The position numbers were made by a program, and so were the translations under genes. A stretch of 64,000 bases of DNA from Channa striata (taxonomy: Eukaryota; Chordata; Actinopteri; Anabantiformes; Channidae), in contig CM065178.1 in the NCBI GenBank assembly GCA_033026295.1, positions 23,389,781 through 23,453,780 of the forward strand, in the 5' to 3' direction. Numbering within the stretch: position 1 is the first letter of the stretch; each line of letters opens with the position of its first letter. Below, piece after piece: positions 25,091 through 35,695 of this stretch. The notes beneath the pieces were generated by a model that saw nothing but the letters and a program-made list of their open reading frames with translations, did not search any database and was not told where the DNA came from.

Positions 25091-26597
25091 ACCTTCTCGT
25101 TTCTGCCTTTCATTCCTCTGCATGTTACTCGCTGCCAAGCAGGAGCAGCTGACGATGATGATGAGGAGGATGATGAGTCATTGATAAAGAAACATGAATT
25201 GAGCAGCTGTTGCCGACGACACTCCCAGGCTCTGAGCCTGAATTAAAGTACTTTGATGCTTAAGTTCCTGGTGTTTCCAGGTCAGTGCACAGCGACTCAA
25301 AAGTGATTCTTCACGGATTCTTTGGACGTGGACCGTGTTTTCATTGAGTGTTGCTCACTTACGGTGGAGAAACAGAAAAGAGCAAGCTTCCGTGGCTCCA
25401 GAGACATTGCACCAATAACATCTAAAAATGAATTTACAAAACTGTATTTGAAATCTGTCCTGCATAGAGGATATTACGTTGCATAAAGTATTACATTGCA
25501 ACAAAACCAGAACATGTACGCAATCCTACAAAACACGGCTCAGATTTCACAGTGTTGCAAAAGTGGGGAAGAAGCCCAGAAGGCAACAGGGAGAGTCTGT
25601 GATTAGGACAATGGGTTGTTTTTAATTAAAACATACGATAAAAATGAATAATACACAGGAATTTCAAATCCAGTACATGACAAATAATTAGGTTTAAAAA
25701 AAAAAACAAATTCCATAAAAAACCACAAAAATAGAACAAACACGAATCGGTTCCTTCAGAATTTTGCACTTTTTTTTTTAATGTGGAAGCTTGATTCTGA
25801 GACAGACTTTCACAAAAACACATTTTCACATCAGTCACGGGGATCGAATTGAATAATCGTTTCGATCATGACGTCACAGGCTTTGTGTTGGCTAAACCCA
25901 GCAGCTCATAGGACTATGTTAAAAATAAAGTCAGGTGGAGGTTCCTGTTCATTCTTACCGGGTGAGGACACACATTTGTCAGCTGTCGTGTTTTATGTCA
26001 GTTGGAAACTCTTCACCTTTCCAGCTGGGCTTCTGCTCCTGCGTTCATTATCAAGTCACCAAATGATCTGTCCGATGGCGAAATGCCACACACGTTATTA
26101 TAAGTTACGGCTGGCTCTTAACCTGTGCGTAGAGTGGATTCGAGGTAATCAGGCAAACACCTGCCGTCTTTTCTGCAGCGCCCTTCACATTCAAAGCTCA
26201 TTCAAACTTTTCCGTTTAGAGGAAGTTCACGAGGGCAGCGTCTGTAAAGAACCACATAAAGGATTTTAATTGTGTGCAGAGCAAAGCAAACGCCGGTTTG
26301 TCCTCGTCTTCATTATAAGCAGCCGTTATAGCAAAATTCACCTCTTATGAGAGTCATTGGGGGAGTTTAAGGGAATTCAATGTGGAGATTTAAGGGACTT
26401 TATATGAAGGCTGGTCCATGGAGATTGTACCTTTAGGGATTTTCTCCGGCTACATTGTTTGTTGTTGTTAGGGCACTGCATCATTTACAGTAAATGAGCT
26501 GGTTTATGATTTACTTTCTCATTAAAAGTTGACAGACCGGCAGCGTCGGTGCAGTCGACACTAAAGTTCCTTGGAAGGACCTTTGGAGGAAAGGTCT

Positions 26598-26690
26598 ATA
26601 TATATCTCTCTCTATATCTATATCTATATCTATATATCTATATAGATATAGATATATAGATATACCTATATATATATATATATATATACG
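26598..26690. repeat. TATATC/GATATA palindromic AT tract
   Basis: TATATC units run into their own complement TAGATATAGATATA and then a TA run, so the tract can form a cruciform. It lies between the two chemokine genes. Confidence 0.85.
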
Positions 26691-27074
26691 CAGCTTTAAT
26701 CATTCCTTCAAGCTTGGGAATCCTGGGCAGGATCCTGTGTAGTAGCTGTTCCTGGGACTGGAGGCCTCTGGACAGTTCCTGCATTCAGTTCCTAGAATCT
26801 GCTGGAGCAGTTCGGGTCACAGCCGCTCCTACTGCAGCCTTCCGTTGGGTCGCTCTTCACAGCTGCCGTCCACAAATGTCTTGTTGTTGTCCACCAGGTT
26901 TGTCCAGTTTCCCCGTCACCTGACGCAGACCACACTGGATACTGACCGCACGGCCCCCAACCTACCGTACCGTTCAAACGACGCCTTCACTGATGACGAA
27001 CTTGCTTCTAGTTTGGGTGGAACACGTAACTGACGGCCATGAACCTTCCTGATATTAAACTATTTCTCTACTTC

Positions 27075-27240
27075 TAGCTGAAGAAACGCTTCCAGATGAC
27101 ATCACTTGGAGGAACCTTCTGTTGCGATCACGTCATGGTGATGCTCACACTGTGGAGACTGCAGTCATGGTCCTCCAGATGACGCCACCTGAACTCCTAA
27201 TGATGAAATACTCCTCCAGGTGATACCAGACAAATATCTG
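27075..27240 (+). repeat. palindromic dispersed repeat, copy A
   Basis: Shares TTCTAGCTGAA, CCAGATGACATCAC and, in reverse orientation, CACCTGAACTCC and AATGATGAAA with copy B near 38200. Confidence 0.6.
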
Positions 27241-29835
27241 CTGTTCCAATCATTAAGTTCTAATTATCTTTGGCTAAATTAAATGAAAAGCAATAAAAGG
27301 TGCTGCACAATTACAGGGTACAATCAGTTCCTCCGGAGGGTAAAACCGTTGTTCTCCAAAAGGTACAATGATGTCACTTTGTGTGTCACGAAGATCAGAA
27401 TACCCTCAGAATGGCAAAATGATCCATTTCTTTGTGTGATGATAAACAAGTATCTGCTAGTAATAATCCCTGTATTTATAACATAAGCTCTTATTGAAAT
27501 CTGGGACCTTATTACAGGAAATCCCTGTGTCTTCATTTGACCTCAGCCGTGTCACGGCGCTCAACGCAAAAATCCATCACCAAGAACAAGCTTCTTTATG
27601 TTCAAGAGCATCCGGTGCTCGTTTCCCACAGTAGACGTAGGACTCGTTTTACAAGGGGTCACTGCAGACCACCCAAAAATAACACACGCCTCCACGAGGG
27701 TTAAGTCAGATGTGTTACAGATGTCGGTGCATGCGCCGCTTTGTGGCAATTGCTGGCAAAAATGAGTTTGATGAAGAACGTGTAAAACCTTGCTCGGGAA
27801 AAATAGGTTTAATTATGTTATGGAGCTGGTTATTGAGGACAAATGATTCTATTTAACAGTCTTCAACAGTCTCCACCTGTACAACAAGCCCTTTCCTGTG
27901 TCTCGGGGCGCACGTTTGCAATAACATGCTCATTCCTCAACACTTAGCGGAATATCGCCCTTGGACAAAGACTACCGTCTGTATTCAAGTCAGATTTTTC
28001 CTCTGCAGGCGAAACTTCAGGTTTGTCAACTTTAATTTTAATTTTCCTGTAAGTGCTTCAGCAGGGAAAGTCCAACAGAGTACATAGAACAGATGGACCT
28101 GTTAAAAGTGAAACCACGCTTCTAAATGCTGCACTGGCACTAAGGCAGTGAGTGATTGGATGCACACACATACTTGTCACAGACTGTCTGTTTCAACTTT
28201 GCTTCTGAACCTGCATTTATTTGCACTGCGCACACGTTCTAAAAATGCATAAAGACGTGTTAGTGCTGGACTTTTGTGTCTGTGCATTTGTTTTCTCGAG
28301 TTGCACGCCGTTTCTGTGTTTTGTTCCTCCTCACACTTGGGGATTCCCGGCAACACAGCGCTGCAGCTGCGGGTCCGGTTGGCTGTTAGAAGAACTCACA
28401 GTGGACACACACGCAGAGAATATTAACTGACTAAACACAAAGGGACCACAGCTCGGCCGAAATGGTGTCAACTTCCCCAATGCAGACAGTGGGGAAGAGA
28501 AAGTTGTTCTTTACAGACACTCGCAGTCGATGCAGTCGTGCTGGAATCAGTTTCAGTGGAGCTTTTTCTACGGAGGCGTCAGTTACGTGGAAAAACGTCT
28601 GCAAAGGAAGTGCTGTACAGTTAAACTTTGCAACAAGGCACGTGTTTGTTCCTGCTTCGCGTTTTCTGTTCATTTATTTCTACTCAAATAACTGTTTAAA
28701 GAGGCAGTGGATAATAAAGAAGTACAAGAGCGAACAGATTACCTGGAATGTGTGTGTGAGCGCAGCAGAAACTCTTTGTGTGTTTAAACCCTCTAACCCT
28801 TCTCTCAGTGCCGTGCCGTGCAGACAACGAATCCCCCACATGGACACGATGCTACAGCGAACACATGCAGCCCCTTTACTGCATTCTGCAATTAGCATAA
28901 CCTCCACGGGAAAGATGTAGAATGTGTGCAATGGGTCAAAGTAGAGAAAACGCACATTGGGGCTTCATCAGGCTTTTATTGCTTTTCCAGATGGAAATAC
29001 ATAACAAAAAACCTGATTTTATCCCTGTGGGTAAATTGTGGTTGGACAGCTGCTTCATTTATCACTGTCTTGGCCCAGGACACTTTGACATGTTGCTGTT
29101 CTACAAACGGAGCCGCCGCCTCCCCCATCAGTAGTGGAAGCTTTCGACCTGCTGTTACTACTGCAACTGATGCAACGTTTTTTTAAATCAGTTTTTATTG
29201 GAAGCCAGTAAGGACAGAAGTTTACTGTGCCTCATGGTTAGACATGATTTATTACCACGTGTAAAACTTCGACAGAGTTAAATACATTTTACAAACTTGG
29301 CAGTTTTTTCATGTATCATCCTCAAAACCCATGGAATAAATAAAGTATAAATCTTTATGATAAGCACTAATGTGAAAAATATTCAAGAAACAATGCTTTT
29401 GTGCAAAGGGAGCCCCTCTGTGATCATAAAAGTGCTTTGCAGTACAAGCCCTGCCAACAGAAATACAAAAGTGAGATTATTGCAGCTGGTGAGTATCAGG
29501 GGAACCGTGTTTTCTTTGTTCGTTCAGTTTGTTCACATCGTGCTCATGAGGCACAATTAAGCAGATCAAGGTCTGTTTTCGTGTGTCTACATCACAATTT
29601 TCAGATTTATGTATTTGTGCAGGAGCCTGGTTACCTGCGTGTCAGTGTCGGTTACCTGAGGGTTAAGTGCCGGTGTTTGACAAAGATTAGAGAAGTGTGC
29701 CTGAGTCAGAGCGTGAGTGATTGTTCCTGGTACCTTAGAAGAGCCGAGGACATCCGAAAAGTGCCGGGAACTGAAATTAGAGTTGATAAACAATTAACAA
29801 GAAGAGGGGATTTTTTTCAAATCCAGTTTGGAGGA

Positions 29836-29858
29836 GGGAGGAGGGAGGGAGGAGGGGG
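29836..29858 (+). promoter_or_regulatory. G-quadruplex-forming motif upstream of chemokine 2
   Basis: Four G-runs of 3, 3, 3 and 5 bases are separated by loops of 4, 1 and 4 bases, meeting the usual G3+N1-7 rule. The motif sits about 120 bases upstream of the TATA box. Confidence 0.45.
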
Positions 29859-29943
29859 TGAGATGTCAAGGCTGTGCACTTCATAATAGAGTGAGTGTGG
29901 TGACCAGGGAGGGGGGGTCTAGAGGAGGAGGGGTGAGAAATAT

Positions 29944-29986
29944 GAAAAGTGAAAGTGGAAAAGCAAGTGGACAGAGAGTATAAAAA
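29944..29986 (+). promoter_or_regulatory. chemokine 2 core promoter: IRF/ISRE-like element plus TATA box
   Basis: GAAAAGTGAAAGTGGAAAAG at 29944-29963 contains AAAAGTGAAAGT, close to IRF/PRDM1 consensus. TATAAAAA follows at 29979-29986, 15 bases on. The ATG lies about 100 bases downstream of the TATA box, so transcription probably begins near 30,010. Confidence 0.65.
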
Positions 29987-30087
29987 GAGCAGCACACAGA
30001 GGCAGTCACCTCACTTCCTCTGTCACTGCAGGTGCTGACAGCCGACCATCCTCCAGACAGACGACTCCACCAGCTCAGAAATCAGTC

Positions 30088-30154
30088 ATGGCTCTGAGGG
30101 GTGATGCCAAGATCTTCTTCTGCATCCTGTTCGTCGCCTGCAGCTGCTGCACAG
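30088..30154 (+). CDS. ccl19: chemokine 2 coding exon 1 (signal peptide)
   Basis: ATG at 30088 begins a leader rich in Phe, Cys and Val. The exon ends ACAG before a consensus donor GTGAGT, in phase 1, the same position as in chemokine 1. Confidence 0.92.
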
Positions 30155-32424
30155 GTGAGTCTTCTCCTTCATCCTCCTCGGGCTTGTGAACAGCAAAGAG
30201 CGTTTTTGTTAGTTCTTTTTGAAGCTCCCAGTGAAATGAGCGGCGAGCCACGTTTTAGGGCTCCGAAAGAAAACAGGATGTGATTTATCTGTAGTAATTT
30301 ATTTGGAAGAGCTCCAAAAGGAAGCAGCGGTTTACACTGTCAGCTGGGGAAAATCCTACAGTCGTGTAATATCTGAGTTCGCGTTAACTCTTTCTCACCT
30401 CTGTCTGCACTTTGAACACTCCACAACTGTCCCTTTAGCAGGACACGCGGATGGAAAAACACACAACACTAGGCAACAAAATGAATGAAAACTGAAGCAA
30501 GACTAAGTGGGTTAACCTCTTCCAGCTCTGCAGAACGTCCTCAGCAGCACTAACGATCAGGGACAAACACGGTGCGGCGAGGGTGTGCCCACGGTTTTCC
30601 CCTCTCACCTTAACCTGAGTTAAAGGTTAACTCCTGAAATTCCAGTCAAATGACAAAAACTCATTTACGTCAACAACATCACTATTTTATTGTATATTAT
30701 GAAACAATACTGACAGACGTTCAGTTTACCTGCCACCAATAATAATAAGCTAAATGTTAAATACGCTCGTGTTAATGCAGCACGCGTCCTTAAAATCTCC
30801 CTGATCACCTGCTGTTTCACTCCAAGTGGATTTCGTGTAACCCGAAACTTCTTTTCAGTCAGATGTCTGTATTGTTTTTCGGCTCTAAAACATCTAATGT
30901 GTAGTGGAGTGGAAAATGAAATCCTGCCACACCTCATCATTTATTTACACACACACAATCATAAACAAATAGACTCGCAGATAAAACTTCTGTTTTGCAT
31001 TATATTCAAATAGCACCGAAGTGATTAGCCCTTACGTACACGTAGTCTTTCAGTGATTTTCAAATTTTAAACCAAAATCCTGGAAGCAGATCAGATGCTG
31101 ATCCTGCTTTTTGTTATTTACTTTATATATTTATATAGGTTCAACTCAACTTTCTTTATCGAGCGCCAATTCACAATATTGTGATCTGAAGGCACTTGAT
31201 CAGCCCCACTGCTCTGTCTGTCGCTGTGCTTGTGTGAACCCGGATTTCATGCTGAACTGCTCTGATCTTCTTTGTCTTTCAGTGACATTTGCACAGACGC
31301 TCGCCGACTGTTGCCTGCAGGTCAGCAACAAACCGGTTCCCAAACACATCTTGGTGGACTACCGTGAGCAGCACAGTGGAAAGGGCTGTGCCATCGATGC
31401 CACCGTGTAAGTCCAGGCCCGTGTGCGCTGGATGACGCGTGTAAGTGGGTTCGCTGAAAACACAATGTCATTCTGATGCTTTGCTGTTGCAGTTTGGTGA
31501 CCAGACGTGACAAGAAACTCTGCGCTCCGGCTGAGGGCCAGTGGGTGGAGAAGGTGAAGAACCACGTGGTTCACCAGAAGAAAGACTGCAAGAAAAGAAA
31601 CTACAATGTACGTCACGTTTCCTCGGACTTTCACTTTAATTAGTGTTCTGTGCGTTAAAGTGGCCCCGTGTTCGGTCGGATGGATGCTACCATAGGATCA
31701 TATTCCAGCACTCACTGTCCACTTTTAAAATCGGTCCATTTCTGTTTTTCGAAAAAAGTAATTTACTCTTTCCTATTGTTAATTTTGAAAACCCACAATC
31801 GTTTCTCGTGGAGAGTTAGATGAGAATGTCTAATAAAATTCTGTTTGAGAACAGACTAAACAAGTCAAACAGAAATAAAAAAAATCCAAAGTTTCGAAAT
31901 ATAACTTAAAAAATGTGGAGAAATAAAAAAAGTTTTACAGCTTAAACCACAAGATTGTGCCAAAAACAAAAAGCGTCATTAGGTTTCAGGTGTGTTGGTT
32001 GACAAACCATGAAACCGCAAATGCTTTCACTCATGAGGTTGTATAAACAGCAACGTGCAGACAGATTTTAGTTTTAAAGAGTCACACTGACTCATCGCCT
32101 CCAACAGAACACGACACGCACACACCTACTGTGCTTCTATTTCAGTCGAATCAGGAAATTAAGCTTATTTTTTATCTATCTGTGAATCAATGTGTAAAAA
32201 AAGCTCCTGGCAAATCTCAGTAGCTTCCTGTTTGAACGTAATACTCAAAAAGCTGCAGTCCTTCCAACTTCTTCCCCATTTCATTTTTCACAACAATTTA
32301 TTTTATTTTGAAAAGAGCTATTTTATAAAATGAACCTCAAACTGCGAATGTCAGTGTTGTGTGAATTAAATGTGTGTGTGTGTGTCCACAGGGCCAACAC
32401 TGTGTCGGAGTTCCTCGAGTGTAA
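30088..32424 (+). CDS. ccl19: CC chemokine, CCL19/CCL21-like, six-cysteine (second of tandem pair)
   Basis: Predicted secreted CC chemokine, probably a CCR7-type ligand. Four coding exons, 30088-30154, 31283-31406, 31493-31607 and 32392-32424, join in phases 1, 2 and 0 and give 112 residues. A hydrophobic leader runs to about residue 27. It is followed by ADCCLQV, GKGCAID and KLCAP, the four standard cysteines, with a Gln-Trp-Val motif opening the C-terminal helix. The basic tail carries two more cysteines (DCKK and QHCV), a feature shared with mammalian CCL21. The overall sequence and the tail also resemble fish CCL19 (CK12-like) proteins, so CCL19 versus CCL21 is not settled by eye. The gene lies about 5 kb downstream of the 3' end of its paralogue. 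Its 1.1-kb first intron contains a dispersed repeat at 31138-31203. Confidence 0.93.
31138..31203 (+). repeat. short dispersed repeat in chemokine 2 intron 1
   Basis: TCAACTCAACTTTCTTTATC, GAGCGCCAATTCACAA and AAGGCACTT match the repeat at 58895. It lies 80 bases before exon 2. Confidence 0.6.
31283..31406 (+). CDS. ccl19: chemokine 2 coding exon 2 (DCCL core)
   Basis: The acceptor is TTTGTCTTTCAG and the donor GTAAGT. The exon encodes the cysteine pair and the third cysteine and ends in phase 2, like exon 2 of the paralogue. Confidence 0.92.
31493..31607 (+). CDS. ccl19: chemokine 2 coding exon 3
   Basis: The acceptor is TTGCTGTTGCAG. The exon encodes the fourth and fifth cysteines and a Lys/Arg-rich tail. 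It ends in phase 0 before the donor GTACGT. Confidence 0.9.
32392..32424 (+). CDS. ccl19: chemokine 2 coding exon 4 (sixth cysteine)
   Basis: The acceptor is TGTGTCCACAG, after a short TG tract. Ten codons follow, including the sixth cysteine, then TAA at 32422-32424. AATAAA lies 186 bases downstream. Confidence 0.85.
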   Translation, partial: GQHCVGVPRV

Positions 32425-32609
32425 ACTGGGACTGACCTTTGACCTGCAACAGAGCCTGTGTTGGCCATCGCAAGTCAGGAAGTGAATCACAGCAACAGAT
32501 AACTGCCATTATAGAAGAATACTCATACTGCTTATTTCTATTGCTATAGAAAGACATTTCTGCTCTATTTGACCATTGTATTTTATGAAAGTATATTTGT
32601 TTGGGTTGC

Positions 32610-32615
32610 AATAAA
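32610..32615 (+). terminator. poly(A) signal of chemokine 2
   Basis: AATAAA lies 186 bases after the stop codon and is followed by a T-rich tract, giving a compact 3' UTR. Confidence 0.65.
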
Positions 32616-32918
32616 AAGGAAACATTGTGAAGGATTTTTTATATTTTATAATTGTTGAAAATACATTAAAATGTGAATGTAGTTGCTCAGTAAGCTAACC
32701 CTGAACAACTGGATGACTCAGGCAATTCCAGCTTATTGGTTCTATGGATTTCTATGACCGTTTTACTGTCGTCTAAATAAAGCCTTTTTTTCCTAACTCC
32801 TAACTCCTTTTTTTTTTTTTGGGGACTCAGCAAAATGTTTGATTACTCTTGTAACTGTTGTTTCTTTAATTTTGGACCATAAAAATATAAAAGGCAGCAT
32901 TTAAGTAACACGGTACAC

Positions 32919-32961
32919 TGTATATATATATATATATATATACATGCATATACATATATAA
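32919..32961. repeat. TA microsatellite
   Basis: An uninterrupted TA run followed by related ATACATATA units. Confidence 0.9.
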
Positions 32962-33511
32962 GATGATAAAAAGATGTTCAGGGGATAAAAACAGTAATCT
33001 GTGATGCTGCCATGTTCGGCTTTCTAAGAAAGAAATACCACCAGCATATGGTTACATTTAAAATAATGGATAAACAAATAACATCACATTTGCAGATTTT
33101 GGAGATTGTTTCACACATTAGTGCAAATTGGGAACATTAGCCTCTGTAATATTTTACAACGGTGAACTGTGATGAGAAGCCAAGGACTAAACGAGCAAAC
33201 TGCTCCTTAGTTTCCAGCTTCCGACACGCCCTCGATGAAACCCTTTGGAAAAGTCCGTGTTTTCGTGGCCCATCGAAGCCTCTGGACCTGGACAGAACGT
33301 CTGCTCATTCATGCTCCACTCCTGCTCTTTGCTCTTTGCTCTTTGCTCTGAGTTTGAGTTTTGTGTCCACGATGTTTTTCCATCGGTGGTTCTTCACTGA
33401 TGCAGCGGAGCTGTGGGGCCGTGCAGCAGTTTGGTCTCTGGCAAAAGTTTTCTTCAGTTTCAGTTTCATTCAATTTAACAGAAACACTGAGGAAGGAACG
33501 AGGAAGGCAAG

Positions 33512-34608
33512 TCAGTGAGTGATTGAAAGAGTGAGAGAGTAAATGAGTGATTAAGTGAACGAGTGAGTGAGTGAGTGATTAAGTGAACGAGTGAGTGAGT
33601 GAGTGAGAGAGTAAACAAGTCAGTGAGTGAGTGAGTGAGCCAGCGAGTGACTGAGTGAGAGACTAAATGAGTGTGTGAGTGAGTGATTAAGTGAACGAGT
33701 GAGTGAGTGAGTGAGAGAGTAAATGAGTGAGTGAGTGAGTGTGTGAGTGAGTGAGTGAGTGAATGAGTGAGTAAACGAGTGAGTGAGTGAGTAAATGAGT
33801 GAGTGAGTGAGTGAACAAGCGAGTGAACAAGTGAGTGAGTGAGTGAGTAAATGAGTGTGTGAATAAGTGAGTGTGTGAGTGAGTGATTAAGTGAATAAGT
33901 GAGTGAGAGAGTAAACAAGTGAGTGAGTGAACAAGCGAGTGAACAAGTGAGTGAGTGAGTGAGTAAACGAGTGTGTGAGTGAGTGTGTGAGTGAAACGAG
34001 TGAGTGTGTGGTGTGTGAGTGAGTGAGTGAGTGTGTGAGTGATTAAGTGAGTGAGTGAGTGAGTGAGTGAGTAAGTGAGTGAGTGTGTGAGTGAGTGTGT
34101 GAGTGATTAGTGAGTGGTGGTGGTGAGTGAGTGAGTGAGTGAGTGTGTGAGTGATTAAGTGGTGAGTGAGTGAGTGTGTGAGTGAGTGTGTGAGTGATGA
34201 GTAAACGAGTGAGTGAGTGAGTGTGTGGTGATTAAGTGAGTGAGTGAGTGAGTGAGTGAGTGTAAACAGTAAACGAGTGTGTGAGTGAGTGAGTGAGTGA
34301 GTGAGTGTAAAAGTGTGAACAAGAGTGAACAGAGTGGAGTGAGTGAGTGAACAAGTGAGTGAGTGAGTGAGTGAGTGAGTAAACGAGTGTGAGTGAGAGT
34401 GATTGTGAGTGTGGTGAGTGAGTAAACGAGTGAGTGAGTGAGTGAGTGTGAGTGAGTGAGTGAGTGAGTAAACGAGTGTGTGAGTGAGTGTGTGAGTGAT
34501 TAAGTGAGTGAGTGAGTGAGTGAGTGAGTAAACGAGTGTGTGAGTGAGTGTGTGAGTGATTAAGTGAGTGAGAGAGTAAATGAGTGAGTGAGTGAGTGAG
34601 TGAGTGAA
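33512..34608. repeat. 1.1-kb GAGT satellite-like array with 60-base higher-order unit
   Basis: Nearly all of the segment is GAGT/GTGA units, interrupted by GAGTAAACGAG and GTGATTAAGTGA variants. Around 34467-34560 a block repeats exactly at 60-base spacing. On the - strand TCAC repeats contain no stop codon in any frame, which creates a long artificial open frame of Ser-Leu-Thr-His. Confidence 0.95.
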
Positions 34609-35434
34609 GCCTTTTGTTAGTGAACATTTACTCGGAGCCTGTGTGGCGGTTGGAACACTGCTGACTTGACGTCTTTTGTGCACTTGCACAAATCCCCTTT
34701 CACGGGAACTTTAAACCTTCACAAATGGAAAACGAGACGTCGCTCTGTGCAGGGGTGTTTTTTTAATACATGCCATCAATGAGAGCACATGGATTTAGAG
34801 ACGAACATTTGCAGGTAAATGTCAAACTGTCGACGTGAAGCGTGAAGGACGTGTCAGTACGTGAAAACACTACGCAGGTAGTTTCCCTGTTTTCGTCCAA
34901 CTTGCACAGACTGATTTCTTTGATTTATTTCTTTAAACTTCTCTTCCATCGCCCCCGATCTCCAATATCACTGCCCACATTTATTCCTCCACTTAATCAC
35001 TCTTCCATTCATTTAATTCATTCATTACCCTGGGTAATGAATGAATGAAATTACACGTGTCAGATGTTTGGCAGAAGCCAAAGCCAGAACTAATGTTTGA
35101 ATTCTTTGTTATTTCTAGGCCACAATTCCACAAGATTAGAGAAAAAAGGAAGGAAAACCGTGAGGACAAACAAATCAAGAACCGTCTTTGTATCTTTGAC
35201 GTCAGTATGATGTTAGTCTATATCATAAATTCTGCCTCTCGACGAAAGTTGTCACAGCAACTTCCCCATGTTGCCACATAACTTTGTTGCCAAATCATGT
35301 TATGAATTTCATAAGAAAATACGTCTTCAGTTTTCACAGGAATCTGATGTAGTGACGATTATTCTCCAGAACATAGTTTATGTTAAAGCAGGTCTAGGTG
35401 TGACAGAAATGCTGCCAACAATATGTGAACACGC

Positions 35435-35525
35435 CGTTTCAGTGAGTCCCTGTGTGATGGACTGGGGACCTGTGCTGGACCCCGTCCTTCAGTCCGTGAC
35501 AGCTGAGGTCGACCCTCAAAAGGAC
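35435..35525 (-). repeat. dispersed teleost repeat fragment
   Basis: CCCTGTGTGATGGACTGGGG and GACAGCTGAGGTCGACCCTC match the reverse of the mid-block. Confidence 0.5.
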
Positions 35526-35631
35526 GAATGAATCGTTGTTCAGCTATAACAGGAGCAAAATATTCTCCCGCACTTTAAATACAATAAGCAACTTATAAAT
35601 AAATTGATCTGCAACAGAAAAAAGTGCAGGT

Positions 35632-35695
35632 TGAGTGAGTGACTGAGTGAGTGAGTGAGTGAGTAAATGAGTGAATGAGTGAGCGAGTAGGTGAG
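35632..35695. repeat. small GAGT array
   Basis: A second, shorter run of the same GAGT unit, about 1 kb beyond the main array. Confidence 0.85.

Larger units (their letters stand above)
25091..29835. other. intergenic DNA between the chemokine genes
   Basis: Contains the AT palindrome and palindromic repeat copy A. No third chemokine (CC followed by two spaced Cys with splice sites) was seen. Long open frames near 28462 and 29401 have no recognisable similarity. Confidence 0.55.

Noticed and set aside
25868..26269. Possible third chemokine between the two real ones (133-codon open frame)
   Set aside because: No adjacent CC motif, no leader and no chemokine exon pattern.
28462..28920. 152-codon open frame on the + strand between the chemokines
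   Set aside because: It has no signal peptide, chemokine cysteines or splice context, and nothing is recognised in its sequence.
29401..29886. 161-codon open frame upstream of chemokine 2
   Set aside because: It ends within the G-rich promoter tract and shows no domain. A chance open frame is more likely.
33475..34689. 404-codon open frame on the - strand made of Ser-Leu-Thr-His repeats
   Set aside because: It is the translation of the GAGT array. TCAC repeats have no stop in any frame, so the open frame has no coding meaning.
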